Made by a program: the position numbers and the translations under genes
Source of the DNA: an uncultured Eubacteriales bacterium
GTDB taxonomy: Bacteria > Bacillota > Clostridia > Oscillospirales > Oscillospiraceae
DNA: 7,257 nucleotides
Assembly (NCBI GenBank): GCA_900551355.1
Contig: URVR01000087.1
Location: 1-7,257 of the forward strand
Direction of reading: 5' to 3'
Part shown: piece by piece, positions 1 through 6,608 of the stretch
How the letters are laid out: the number at the start of each line of letters is the position of its first letter
Position numbering within the stretch: position 1 is the stretch's first letter
The notes under the pieces: generated by a model
What the model saw: the letters and a program-made list of their open reading frames with translations, nothing else
Told to the model about the DNA's origin: nothing
Database searches by the model: none

Positions 1-48
1 TCTACACTTATGCGATCGTCGGCAGCGTCAGATGTGTATAAGAGACAG
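1..48 (+). other. Illumina Nextera i5 adapter (artefact)
   Basis: These bases are a library adapter, not genome. They read as the end of the i5 flow-cell primer (TCTACAC), an 8-base index (TTATGCGA), the i5 read-primer segment TCGTCGGCAGCGTC, and the 19-base Tn5 mosaic end finishing in AGAGACAG. The reverse complement of the same construct with the same index closes the other end of the window, giving a perfect 47-bp terminal inverted repeat that could be mistaken for a transposon end. Biological sequence starts at 49. Confidence 0.98.
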
Positions 49-123
49 CCACCGGGCGGTCGGGGCGGATGCGGCGGCCGGGCGGTGGTTTACAGTCGCG
101 AAGACTCCCGCTTCGTGACTTTT
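49..123. repeat. GC-rich flank with direct repeat and hairpin
   Basis: I see no convincing gene here. The 9-mer CCGGGCGGT occurs at 52-60 and 78-86. A 10-bp stem with one G-T pair (94-103 with 111-120, loop ACTCCCG) follows, and on the plus strand it runs into TTTTCT. It could therefore be a weak terminator for a rightward gene ending left of the window, or a hairpin in the 5' leader of the leftward transcript predicted from the promoter at 135-163. On the minus strand one pair becomes a C-A mismatch, which slightly favours the plus-strand reading. Confidence 0.4.
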
Positions 124-134
124 CTAACAATAGC

Positions 135-163
135 ATCATAGCACCCTTTGCACGAAAATGCAA
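135..163 (-). promoter_or_regulatory. Candidate leftward sigma-A promoter
   Basis: On the minus strand TTGCAT (163-158) and TATGAT (140-135) are separated by exactly 17 bp, each one mismatch from the sigma-A consensus hexamer at a key spacing. It points left, out of the window, and lies downstream of the kam operon terminator, so it would start an independent gene or operon beyond position 49. An inverted repeat (CCCT-TTGCA / TGCAAGGG, 144-166) overlaps the -35 box and spacer and could act as an operator. No start codon with a good ribosome binding site is visible before the adapter. Confidence 0.5.
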
Positions 164-180
164 GGGACTGCCATGTTGTT

Positions 181-220
181 TTTGCGCAAATTTACCTACA
201 GAATGTGCTTTTGCGCAAAA
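181..220. repeat. Two TTTGCGCAAA palindromes (possible operator)
   Basis: A perfect 10-bp palindrome TTTGCGCAAA (181-190) and a perfect 12-bp palindrome TTTTGCGCAAAA (209-220) have centres 29 bp apart, close to three helical turns. A looser relative (TTGCA-N6-TGCAA, 148-163) lies about 30 bp further left, over the candidate promoter. The arrangement suggests cooperative binding of a dimeric regulator upstream of that promoter. The 12-bp copy overlaps the U-tract of the kam operon terminator. I do not recognise the motif as belonging to a specific regulator family. Confidence 0.4.
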
Positions 221-252
221 AGCGGAGAGTCGGTCAGGCGGCTCTCCGCTTT
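217..252 (-). terminator. Intrinsic terminator of the kam operon
   Basis: On the minus strand a perfect 11-bp stem (AAAGCGGAGAG at 252-242 pairing with CTCTCCGCTTT at 229-219, 12-nt loop) leads into a run of five T (221-217). It begins about 10 nt after the kamE stop codon, where an operon-ending rho-independent terminator is expected. Confidence 0.85.
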
Positions 253-262
253 GCTGAGGATC

Positions 263-1051
263 TTATTTCATGCCGCGCTTGACCATTTCGGTCACAGCGA
301 AGGACGCCACGTCGTCGGCATACTTGCCGGCGCCGAAGCCGGCGTCGAAGCCCAGCTCCTTGGCCAGCTCATGGGTGATACGGGGACCGCCGCAGCAGAC
401 GACGAACTTGTCGCGCAGACCTTCGGCCTCCAGCAGCTCGATGAGGTTGGTCAGGTTCTGGATGTGCACATCCTTCTGGGTAACGGTCTGGGAGACCAGC
501 AGCACATCGGCCTTCAGCTCCAGAGCCTTCTTGATGAACTCCTCGTTGGGGACCTGAGAGCCCAGGTTGTAGGCCTCGATCATCTCGTAGCGCTCCAGAC
601 CGTAGTGGCCGGCGAAGCCCTTGCGGTTCATGATGGCGTCGATACCAACGGTGTGGGCGTCGGTGCCGGTGGAGGCGCCGACCATCACGACCTTGCGGCC
701 GATATGCTCACGGATGTAATCGTTGGTCTCCTCCATGCTCATGACGTCGGACTCCACGGTGATGACGTGGATATCCTCGTAGTTCACGGAGTGGACGCAG
801 CTGCCGTAGACCACATAGAAGGTGAACTCCTTATCCAGCGCGGCGTGGTACGCCACGTTGGGCTCCTCGAGACCCATCTTCTTGGCGATCTGGCGGGCGG
901 CCTCCTCACCGCGCTCGTCATCCTTGACGGGCAGGGTGAAGCTGGTCTGCACCTTACCGTCGTTCATGGTGTCGCCATAGGGCTTCAGACGGGTCAGATC
1001 CAGCGTGGTATCGAAATCGATCTTATGGGTGTTGTACAGTCCGCTGCTCAT
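263..1051 (-). CDS. kamE: Lysine 5,6-aminomutase beta subunit
   Basis: This 262-residue protein is the cobalamin-binding subunit of the adenosylcobalamin- and PLP-dependent enzyme that moves the terminal amino group of L-beta-lysine to give 3,5-diaminohexanoate. The base-off cobalamin motif D-x-H-x-x-G is present as DAHTVG, with the presumed cobalt-ligating histidine at 133. Lys144 in MNRKGFAGHYG matches the PLP Schiff-base lysine of the clostridial enzyme; from memory both residue numbers agree with the Clostridium sticklandii protein. The C-terminal half (about 119-262) is the Rossmann-like B12 domain, ending with VVCCGGPR and GFDAGFGAG. The ATG overlaps the kamD stop (ATGA), with AGGTGG a few bases upstream inside kamD, which fits translational coupling of two subunits needed in equal amounts. 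A terminator follows at once, so it is the last gene of the operon. Full length. Confidence 0.96.
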   Translation of the reverse strand: MSSGLYNTHKIDFDTTLDLTRLKPYGDTMNDGKVQTSFTLPVKDDERGEEAARQIAKKMGLEEPNVAYHAALDKEFTFYVVYGSCVHSVNYEDIHVITVESDVMSMEETNDYIREHIGRKVVMVGASTGTDAHTVGIDAIMNRKGFAGHYGLERYEMIEAYNLGSQVPNEEFIKKALELKADVLLVSQTVTQKDVHIQNLTNLIELLEAEGLRDKFVVCCGGPRITHELAKELGFDAGFGAGKYADDVASFAVTEMVKRGMK

Positions 1052-2607
1052 GCTCCCACCTTGCCTTTCATGACTTCAATGAACGGATTGAAGTATTTGT
1101 CGTCCTTGACCACAACGCCGGCCAGGCCCTTGCCGCCGTCCTTGGGACGCTTCACGTCGGCGAAGATTCCCTTCTCGATGGTGGTGAACAGGCCCAGCTT
1201 CTCGATCTCCTTCAGCAGATCGGTGGCCTTGGTCAGCACCTCGTTGGCGCGGTTGCGGATGATGCCGTTCTCCTTGTAGGTCAGCTCGCTGCCCAGATCC
1301 TTCATGGTACGGAAGATGTACTGGGCGTTCTCGATGGACAGAGCACGGTCGGACATGAACGGGGTGTGGATGGCCTCGGTCATCATGCCCAGCAGGCACA
1401 GCCGCTGGTTGGTCAGGATGGTCACCATGTTGAACAGGGCATCCTGGATGTGGCCGCGGAAGATGTTGCCGGTCATGAACTTCGTGGGAGGCATGTACTT
1501 CAGAGGCGCGTTGGGGAAGATCTCGCGGGCCATCTGCGCCTGTGCCAGCTCATACAGGAAGGTGTTCTCCACAGCGGGATCCATCTCGAAGGCGTGGCCC
1601 AGACCCATCTGCTCCTCGCGCATACCGGCGTCCTTGGCAAAGGCCTCGTTCAGGAACTGGGAGGCCAGCACGGTGTGGGCGGCGGTGATGGCGTCGTCGG
1701 TGGTCAGGTAGTTATCCTCACCGGTGTTGATGATGACGCCGGCATAGCCGTTGATGACGCGGGAGAAGTACTGGTCGACGATGGTGCGCTGCATGTTGAT
1801 GTCGCGGAACAGGATGCCGTACAGAGCGTCGTTCAGCATGACGTCCAGACGCTCCAGAGCGCCCATCGCGGCGATCTCGGGCATGCACAGGCCGGAGCAG
1901 TAGTTGCACAGCCGGATGTAGCGGTGCTGCTCCTCGCCCACCTCGTCCAGCGCGGCGCGCATGAGGCGGAAGTTCTCCTGCGTGGCGTAGGTGCCGCCGA
2001 AGCCCTCGGTGGTGGCGCCGTAAGGCACATAGTCCAGCAGGGACTGACCGGTGGTACGGATGACGGCGATGATGTCGGCGCCCTGCTTGGCACCGGCCTT
2101 GGCCTGGATGATATCCTCGTAGATGTTGCCGGTGGCCACGATGATATACAGGTACGGGCCTTCCTTATCGCCCCACTCCTTCAGGTAGGCGTTGCGCTTG
2201 GCAACGTTCTTGTTGATGCGGTCCACGGTGGCGTTCACCACGGGGGTGATGGCCGCGCGGATCTCCGCGTCAGAGTGGGCGGGGATCTTGCTCAGATCCA
2301 ACTCGCCGCTGCTGACGGCATCCGCCACGCCCTGGGGATCCTTGCCGGTCTCCACCATGGCGTTGCCGATGGCCCACGCGGCGCCGGCGGGCAGCAGGGA
2401 GTTGGCCATCAGGTGATCCACGACCACGTTGGGCAGGGGGACATCCATATCATTGATGCCATCGATACCCAGCAGACGGCAAACAGCGCGCTCCACCGTG
2501 ACGGTGGTGTGCTGGTCAATAAAGTGCTGGGTGTCGTCCGCCACCTTGGCAGCGGAGGCACGCGCCTGGTTGACCAGCTCCATATTCAAGCCGAGTTTGC
2601 TTTCCAT
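1048..2607 (-). CDS. kamD: Lysine 5,6-aminomutase alpha subunit
   Basis: This 519-residue protein is the large catalytic subunit that pairs with KamE and forms a TIM-barrel holding substrate and PLP. The block from about 177 to 225 (DIIAVIRTTGQSLLDYVPYG, then TTEGFGGTYATQENFRLMRA) is characteristic of the family. From memory of the C. sticklandii structure, the PLP-contacting residues Arg184, Ser189, Ser238, Tyr263 and Arg268 all occur at exactly these positions here, which argues for a functional subunit and for the chosen start. AGAGAGG lies 7 nt before the ATG, and only 15 nt separate it from the kamA stop. It overlaps kamE by 4 nt. Length matches the family. The ornithine 4,5-aminomutase large subunit (OraE) is the related alternative, but that protein fuses the B12 domain and is far longer. 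Confidence 0.96.
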   Translation of the reverse strand: MESKLGLNMELVNQARASAAKVADDTQHFIDQHTTVTVERAVCRLLGIDGINDMDVPLPNVVVDHLMANSLLPAGAAWAIGNAMVETGKDPQGVADAVSSGELDLSKIPAHSDAEIRAAITPVVNATVDRINKNVAKRNAYLKEWGDKEGPYLYIIVATGNIYEDIIQAKAGAKQGADIIAVIRTTGQSLLDYVPYGATTEGFGGTYATQENFRLMRAALDEVGEEQHRYIRLCNYCSGLCMPEIAAMGALERLDVMLNDALYGILFRDINMQRTIVDQYFSRVINGYAGVIINTGEDNYLTTDDAITAAHTVLASQFLNEAFAKDAGMREEQMGLGHAFEMDPAVENTFLYELAQAQMAREIFPNAPLKYMPPTKFMTGNIFRGHIQDALFNMVTILTNQRLCLLGMMTEAIHTPFMSDRALSIENAQYIFRTMKDLGSELTYKENGIIRNRANEVLTKATDLLKEIEKLGLFTTIEKGIFADVKRPKDGGKGLAGVVVKDDKYFNPFIEVMKGKVGA

Positions 2608-2622
2608 AGTTAAACCTCTCTC

Positions 2623-3873
2623 TTACTTCTTGACGTGACGCTCGTTGCGCAGCAGCTTGGTGGGCTCCAGATAGCGCTGCTTGGTGCCCTCGGCGACCCA
2701 TGCCACGCCAGTCTTCTCCACCTTCTTCTTGCCGGTGCAGACGTCGCAGTGGCAATCCTGGACGTAGTGCTCGGGCTGGGTGTAGGAGGTGATGACGCCC
2801 TCGAAGTTGCGCAGGATGACCTTGCGGGGGGTCTCGGAGATCAGGTAGTTGGGCATAACGGGGGTCTTGCCGCCGCCGCCGGGGGCGTCCACCACGAAGG
2901 TGGGGATGCAGTAGCCGGAGGTATGGCCGCGCAGGGCTTCCATGATCTCGATGCCCTTGGACACGGGGGTACGGAAGTGGCTCAGGCCCAGGGAAGGATC
3001 GCAGGCATAGATGTAGTAGGGGCGGACACGCATCTTGACCAGACCGTGGACCAGCTCCATCATCACATGGATGCAGTCATTCACGCCGGCCAGCAGCACG
3101 GACTGGTTGCCCAGGGGGATACCGGCGTCAGCCAGCATGGCGCAGGCCTTGGCAGCCTCGGGAGTGAACTCCTTGGGGGTGTTGAAGTGGGTGTTCAGCC
3201 AGATGGGATGATACTTCTTCAGCATGGCGCACAGCTCGGGAGTGATACGCTGGGGGCACACAACGGGAGTGCGGGAGCCCAGACGGACGATCTCCACATG
3301 GGGGATGGCGCGCAGGCGCTTGATGATGTACTCCAGGTTCTCATCGGAGACCATCAGGCAGTCGCCGCCGGACAGCAGGACATCGCGGACCTCGGGATGA
3401 GCGGCCACATAGTCGATGCACTTGTCGATCTGCTGCATGGGCACTTCGCAGTCGTTCTGACCGGCGAAGCGGCGACGGGTGCAGTGACGGCAGTACATGG
3501 AACACTGGTCGGTGATCAGCAGCAGCACGCGGTCGGGATAGCGGTGGGTCAGACCGGGGGTGGGAGAGTCGGTATCCTCGTGCAGGGGATCGGCGTCCTC
3601 ATAATCGGCATACTCCAGCTCCTCCGCGCGGGGGATAGCCATCTTGCGGATGGGATCGAAGGGATCGTCCAGATCGATCAGGGACAGGTAATAAGGGGTA
3701 ACAGCCATGCGCAGCTTGCCCAGGGTCTTGCGGACGCCCTCTTCCTCATCGGGAGTCAGGTTCATGTACTTCTTCAGATCCTCAACCGTCTCAGCGCGGT
3801 TGGCGACCTGCCAATGCCAGTCGTTCCACAGATTCTCGGGAACATCGGCGAACAAACCGTTGCGAGTCTTCAT
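2623..3873 (-). CDS. kamA: L-lysine 2,3-aminomutase (radical SAM, PLP)
   Basis: KamA catalyses the first step of the pathway, L-lysine to L-beta-lysine, using a [4Fe-4S] cluster, S-adenosylmethionine and PLP. The radical-SAM motif CxxxCxxC is CSMYCRHC (Cys124, 128, 131), followed by the typical TRRRFAG. The PLP lysine is Lys336 in GGGGKTP. Asp292 (CDPSLGLSHFRT) and Asp329 (VVDAP) correspond to the carboxylates that hold the lysine amino group in the C. subterminale enzyme. Cys267, 374, 376 and 379 match its zinc site. All positions are offset by one from my memory of that protein, so the 416-residue length is normal. GAAGGAG lies 8 nt before the ATG. It is separated from kdd by 90 nt that contain a hairpin, and is followed 15 nt later by kamD. 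Radical SAM genes of this type include glutamate 2,3-aminomutase, but the conserved aspartates and neighbours favour lysine. Confidence 0.97.
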   Translation of the reverse strand: MKTRNGLFADVPENLWNDWHWQVANRAETVEDLKKYMNLTPDEEEGVRKTLGKLRMAVTPYYLSLIDLDDPFDPIRKMAIPRAEELEYADYEDADPLHEDTDSPTPGLTHRYPDRVLLLITDQCSMYCRHCTRRRFAGQNDCEVPMQQIDKCIDYVAAHPEVRDVLLSGGDCLMVSDENLEYIIKRLRAIPHVEIVRLGSRTPVVCPQRITPELCAMLKKYHPIWLNTHFNTPKEFTPEAAKACAMLADAGIPLGNQSVLLAGVNDCIHVMMELVHGLVKMRVRPYYIYACDPSLGLSHFRTPVSKGIEIMEALRGHTSGYCIPTFVVDAPGGGGKTPVMPNYLISETPRKVILRNFEGVITSYTQPEHYVQDCHCDVCTGKKKVEKTGVAWVAEGTKQRYLEPTKLLRNERHVKK

Positions 3874-3916
3874 AGTCGTTTCTCCTTCACAAAATCAAAA
3901 TGTTTCGGTGTAGGTC

Positions 3917-3951
3917 AAAGGCTGGGAGGCCGTTTGGGCCTCCCAGCTTTT
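3917..3951 (-). terminator. Intercistronic hairpin, weak terminator
   Basis: A perfect 11-bp GC-rich stem (GCTGGGAGGCC at 3921-3931 with GGCCTCCCAGC at 3937-3947, 5-nt loop) sits about 12 nt after the kdd stop and 48 nt before the kamA start. In the direction of transcription the stem is preceded by AAAA and followed by only C-TTT-GACC, so the U-tract is poor. It could be a leaky terminator or a stability or processing element that sets kamADE output relative to kal-kce-kdd. The plus strand has a slightly better T4 tail, but no plus-strand gene is here to terminate. Confidence 0.6.
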
Positions 3952-3963
3952 GAAGGAAGTCGT

Positions 3964-5016
3964 TTAGCAGTACTTCTCGTCGAACAGCTTGCGCAGCTTG
4001 GGGTTCTCACGCAGCACGTCCAGAGTGATCTGAGCGTGGTTCTTGGTGTAGCCGTTGCCGATGATCATGGTCACGTCCTTGCCGATACCCTCAGCGCCCA
4101 GAGCAGCCTTGGTGAAGGAGGTAGCCATGGAGAAGAAGTACACCATACCGTCGTCACGGACAGGCAGGATGGCGGACATCTCGCAGGACTCGATGTTCAC
4201 GCAGCAGATGGACAGATCGTACTCCTTGCCATCGTTGACAGCCAGAGCAGCCTCCATGACCTCAACGGGCTTGGTGCAGTCGGCGACGATGACGTCGGTG
4301 TACACGCCCAGCTCCAGCAGGCCGGGAACCTGCTTGGGGTTGCGGACAACGCCCACGACCTTGCCCTTGGGGCCGACCTTCTTCATGGCCTCCCAGCCGC
4401 ACAGCACGCCGGACTTGCCGTTGGCGCCCAGGATCAGGACGCTGTCGCCCTCGTGGGGCAGCTTGCGGGCCTGAGCGGGAGCGCCGGCCACGTCCAGAGC
4501 GGCCAGGGCCAGAGGCTCGGACATATCATCGGGCATCTTGCAGTACAGAGCGGACTCAAACAGAATGGCCTTGCCGACGATGTCCACGCGGTCGATATCC
4601 TTGTGGATGGCCAGGATCTTCTCGATCTTCAGCGGGGTCATGGACAGGGACACCAGGGAGACGATCTTGTCGCCTTCCTTCAGGTCGAAGCCGGGCTTCT
4701 TCTTCAGGTCCTCGCCGATGTGAGCGACGACGCCCTTGAACATACCGCCGGAACCGGTGACAGGATTCTGCTGCTTGCCGCGCTCAGCGACGATGCCCAG
4801 GATCATTTCGCCGATCTTCTTCTCATCGCCGCCGCAGGCCTCGGAGATCTGGGTGAAGGAAGCGGAGTCGATGTTCAGGGAGGTCACGTCGCAGACGATC
4901 TCGTTGGAGTAGACCTTGCTCATGTCGTTGTCGATCTTCCAAGCAGCCTGGGTCAGCACGCCCTTGGGCTCGATAACGCGGTGGGAACCGTACTTGTTGC
5001 CTTTCAGTTCAGCCAT
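3964..5016 (-). CDS. kdd: L-erythro-3,5-diaminohexanoate dehydrogenase
   Basis: This 350-residue enzyme oxidatively deaminates L-erythro-3,5-diaminohexanoate to 5-amino-3-oxohexanoate, releasing ammonia and reducing NAD(P)+. The nucleotide-binding Rossmann fold begins near residue 192 with the strand SVLILGANGKSG, whose glycine-rich turn (GANGKSG, 197-203) differs from the usual GxGxxG, and continues through KVVGVVRNPKQVPGLLELG. The N-terminal domain (1-180) carries an alcohol-dehydrogenase-like pattern (VTGSGGMFKGVV, then GDKIVSLVSLSMTP). AGGAGG lies 8 nt before the ATG, making this start very secure. The gap to kce is 44 nt. The identification rests on the typical opening (KGNKYGSHRVIEPKGVLTQA) and on the flanking pathway genes. 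The C-terminus (KLFDEKYC) is intact. Confidence 0.95.
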   Translation of the reverse strand: MAELKGNKYGSHRVIEPKGVLTQAAWKIDNDMSKVYSNEIVCDVTSLNIDSASFTQISEACGGDEKKIGEMILGIVAERGKQQNPVTGSGGMFKGVVAHIGEDLKKKPGFDLKEGDKIVSLVSLSMTPLKIEKILAIHKDIDRVDIVGKAILFESALYCKMPDDMSEPLALAALDVAGAPAQARKLPHEGDSVLILGANGKSGVLCGWEAMKKVGPKGKVVGVVRNPKQVPGLLELGVYTDVIVADCTKPVEVMEAALAVNDGKEYDLSICCVNIESCEMSAILPVRDDGMVYFFSMATSFTKAALGAEGIGKDVTMIIGNGYTKNHAQITLDVLRENPKLRKLFDEKYC

Positions 5017-5060
5017 TGTAATATCCTCCTAAAATTTATATGTTTGTTGTATGTAGGTAC

Positions 5061-5888
5061 TTACTTCAGGGGCTTGAGGCTCAGGATCTCGCGGGCCTCA
5101 GCGGGCGTCGCGATCTCGCGGCCCAGCTCCTTGGCGATACGGACGACCTTGGCCACCAGCTCGCCGTTGGACGCGGCCTTCTGGCCCTTGCCCAGATAGA
5201 CGTTGTCCTCGAAGCCGACACGGACGTTGCCGCCCATGGCGATACCGGCAGCAGCCATGGTCCAGGCGGACTTGCCGACGCCGGTGACAGTCCAAGTGGA
5301 GCCGGCGGGGATCTGGCTCACCAGATGGCACAGGTTGGGAATAGTGGCGGGGGTGCAGCCGTTGACGCCCAGCACGAAGTTGAACTGCATGGGAGCGCCG
5401 GGGACCTCGCCCTTCTTGGCCATGGTCAGGATGGTATCCAGATGGCCGATCTCGAAGCACTCATACTCGGGCTTGATGTTGTTGGCCAGCATACGCTTGC
5501 CGAAGGCGCGCATGGTGGGCATGGTGTTGTCGAAGATCTCGTCGCCGAAGTTGCAGGTGCCGCAGTCGAGGGTAGCCATCTCGGGATACAGCTCGGTGGG
5601 CTGCAGACGCTCCTCGGGGCTCATGCCGGTGGCGCCGCCGGTGGAGGGGATCATGATGACGTCGGGCAGCTCCTTGCGGATGGCATCCATCACGACACGG
5701 AAGCGCTCGCGGTCCTGAGTGGGGGTACCGTCATCGTTGCGGACATGGATGTGCAGGATGGCAGCACCGGCCTCGTAGGCGGACTTGGCCTCGCGGACCA
5801 TCTCCTCTACGGTGTAGGGAACAGCGGGGTTGGAGGCCTTGGTGACCTCAGCGCCGCAGATAGCGGCCGTGATAATGAGCTTTTCCAT
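5061..5888 (-). CDS. kce: 3-keto-5-aminohexanoate cleavage enzyme
   Basis: Kce is a zinc-dependent member of the BKACE (DUF849) family. It condenses 5-amino-3-oxohexanoate with acetyl-CoA to yield 3-aminobutyryl-CoA and acetoacetate. The zinc-binding HxH motif is visible in ILHIHVRN, along with STGGATGMSPEERL, the glycine-rich block near 200 (TWTVTGVGKS) and the glutamate of GFEDNVYLGKGQ near 227, which I take as the third metal ligand. Two ATG codons are adjacent (5891 and 5888). I prefer 5888: AAGGGAG, which overlaps the kal stop codon, is 7 nt from it but only 4 nt from the first. That start gives 275 residues and puts the zinc histidines at 46 and 48, as I recall for characterised Kce. 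The BKACE family contains many specificities; the lysine role rests mainly on the operon. Confidence 0.95.
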   Translation of the reverse strand: MEKLIITAAICGAEVTKASNPAVPYTVEEMVREAKSAYEAGAAILHIHVRNDDGTPTQDRERFRVVMDAIRKELPDVIMIPSTGGATGMSPEERLQPTELYPEMATLDCGTCNFGDEIFDNTMPTMRAFGKRMLANNIKPEYECFEIGHLDTILTMAKKGEVPGAPMQFNFVLGVNGCTPATIPNLCHLVSQIPAGSTWTVTGVGKSAWTMAAAGIAMGGNVRVGFEDNVYLGKGQKAASNGELVAKVVRIAKELGREIATPAEAREILSLKPLK

Positions 5889-5900
5889 CATGACACTCCC

Positions 5901-6302
5901 TTACTTCTCGATCTTTTTGCGCTGGCAATCCTTGGGGGTGACGCAGGTGCCGTGGGCACGGCAGACCACCACGGGCTCGGCCAGAACGTCAGCGGCGGAG
6001 GCGCTGATGTCGGGGCGGGACACGATGACCTTGCGGGCCTCGAACTTCATGGTGCGGGAGGTATTGCCGATCTTCTCGATCTCGCCATAGGCCTCGATGT
6101 AGTCGCCGGCGTACACGGGAGCCAGGAACTCCACGTTGTCATACGCACAGAACAGGCCCTCGTCGCCGTCGCACTTGATCAGCAGCTCGGTAGCGACATC
6201 GCCGAACAGATGGACCATGTGGGCGCCATCCACCAGGTTTCCGCCGTAATGAGCATCCTTGGCGCTCATACGCAGGCGGAGCATAGAAGTCATCTTTTCC
6301 AT
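5901..6302 (-). CDS. kal: 3-aminobutyryl-CoA ammonia-lyase
   Basis: Kal removes ammonia from L-3-aminobutyryl-CoA to form crotonyl-CoA, linking lysine breakdown to butyrate formation. The protein is 133 residues, normal for this small single hotdog-fold enzyme. The segment LRLRMSAKDAHYGGNLVDGA near the N-terminus followed by LFGDVATELLI is the family hallmark, and the hotdog core continues through FLAPVYAGDYIEAYGEI to the final strand VVVCRAHGT. I chose the ATG at 6302 because GAAGGAGG lies 8 nt upstream. An in-frame GTG at 6347 would add 15 residues, but it lacks a ribosome binding site and would place the real one inside the gene. It is the first gene after the riboswitch leader and ends 12 nt before the kce start. 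Confidence 0.95.
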   Translation of the reverse strand: MEKMTSMLRLRMSAKDAHYGGNLVDGAHMVHLFGDVATELLIKCDGDEGLFCAYDNVEFLAPVYAGDYIEAYGEIEKIGNTSRTMKFEARKVIVSRPDISASAADVLAEPVVVCRAHGTCVTPKDCQRKKIEK

Positions 6303-6310
6303 AAGTTTTT

Positions 6311-6318
6311 CCTCCTTC
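6311..6318 (-). promoter_or_regulatory. kal ribosome binding site
   Basis: GAAGGAGG on the minus strand, 8 nt before the ATG at 6302. It decides the kal start against the longer GTG reading at 6347. It lies about 64 nt beyond the terminator U-tract, outside the riboswitch folds, so control by the leader should act on transcription and not by hiding this site. Confidence 0.9.
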
Positions 6319-6381
6319 AAAATTTTGGACGTGCAATTTCTCAACACCAGATCCGGCCGTTACCGCTTCTTTTTGGGTATG

Positions 6382-6422
6382 AAAAAAAGCGCTATCGGTC
6401 AAGGTCATTGACCAATAGCGCT
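6382..6422 (-). terminator. Riboswitch expression-platform terminator
   Basis: On the minus strand a 15-bp stem (6422-6408 with 6402-6388, including one G-U pair, 5-nt loop TGACC) is followed by an uninterrupted T-run (6388-6382). It is the strongest terminator in the window, although it stands 80 nt upstream of an operon and not after one. Its 5' arm contains the sequence CTATTGG (6418-6412), which is also the 3' strand of riboswitch helix P1, so the two structures cannot coexist. The C-A mismatch at 6396/6414 on the plus strand becomes a G-U pair on the minus strand, confirming direction. It would also catch read-through from the kamC-like gene. Confidence 0.93.
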
Positions 6423-6581
6423 CCATGTATCGCTACATGACAGCAGCGCCGCTTACACCGCGCTGCCAAGCGGCAGGCCCCAGGCCGGTCTGTCGCTTTC
6501 GGCGGAGAACTCCTTCCCGCTGCATCATATGGGTGCCCGTCCCGACACACAGCAGTACCCCGATCTCCGCGCCTCTATTGA
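6412..6581 (-). promoter_or_regulatory. Lysine riboswitch aptamer (L box)
   Basis: The leader RNA has the lysine-riboswitch sequence blocks in order: AGAGGCGCG (6576-6568), GGGGTA (6561-6556), GGGAAGGAG, CCGCCGAAAGC, and CTGTCA followed by TGGAG and CGCTAT. These match my memory of the B. subtilis lysC leader. Five helices around one junction can be drawn: P1 TCAATAG (6581-6575) with CTATTGG (6418-6412); P2 closed by GG-CGGAGA with TCTCCGCC (6508-6501); P3 AAGCG/CGCTT (6498-6468); P4 GCAGCGC/GCGCTGC (6466-6443); P5 CATGTA-GCGA-TACATG (6439-6424), a GNRA-capped hairpin. The P2 loop (GCACCCA) and P3 loop (TGGGG) can form the family's kissing contact. The aptamer starts about 20 nt after the predicted transcription start and controls kal-kce-kdd-kamADE. 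Confidence 0.93.
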
Positions 6582-6608
6582 CTGATATTTATGAAATTCT
6601 ATTTTCAA

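Noticed and set aside
69..257. Short plus-strand frame of 62 codons
   Set aside because: No ribosome binding site or recognisable domain; it runs through the kam terminator and palindromes and starts in GC-rich sequence beside the adapter.
3874..3920. Separate promoter for kamA (TTGACC followed by GATTTT)
   Set aside because: The -35 is good but no acceptable -10 is found at 16-18 bp spacing, and the start site would fall on or after the ribosome binding site.
2635..5199. Very long plus-strand open frame (854 codons), plus others at 158-1279, 1366-2613 and 5040-6440
   Set aside because: They lie antisense to clearly recognisable enzymes, are rich in Gly, Ala, Leu, Val, Asp and His as expected from GC-biased third positions, show no domain, and the last crosses the riboswitch. 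Codon bias of the real genes explains them.
5889..5891. First of two adjacent ATG codons as the kce start
   Set aside because: Its spacing to AAGGGAG is only 4 nt. The second ATG has 7 nt spacing and restores the expected His46/His48 numbering. The difference is one residue.
6303..6347. Longer kal starting at the GTG at 6347 (148 residues)
   Set aside because: No ribosome binding site precedes it, the added residues do not look like the family, and a strong GAAGGAGG sits 8 nt before the ATG at 6302.
6382..6602. T-box or cobalamin riboswitch as the identity of the leader
   Set aside because: There is no T-box AGGGUGG-type antiterminator motif and no recognisable B12 box, although KamDE uses cobalamin. 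The L-box blocks match in order.
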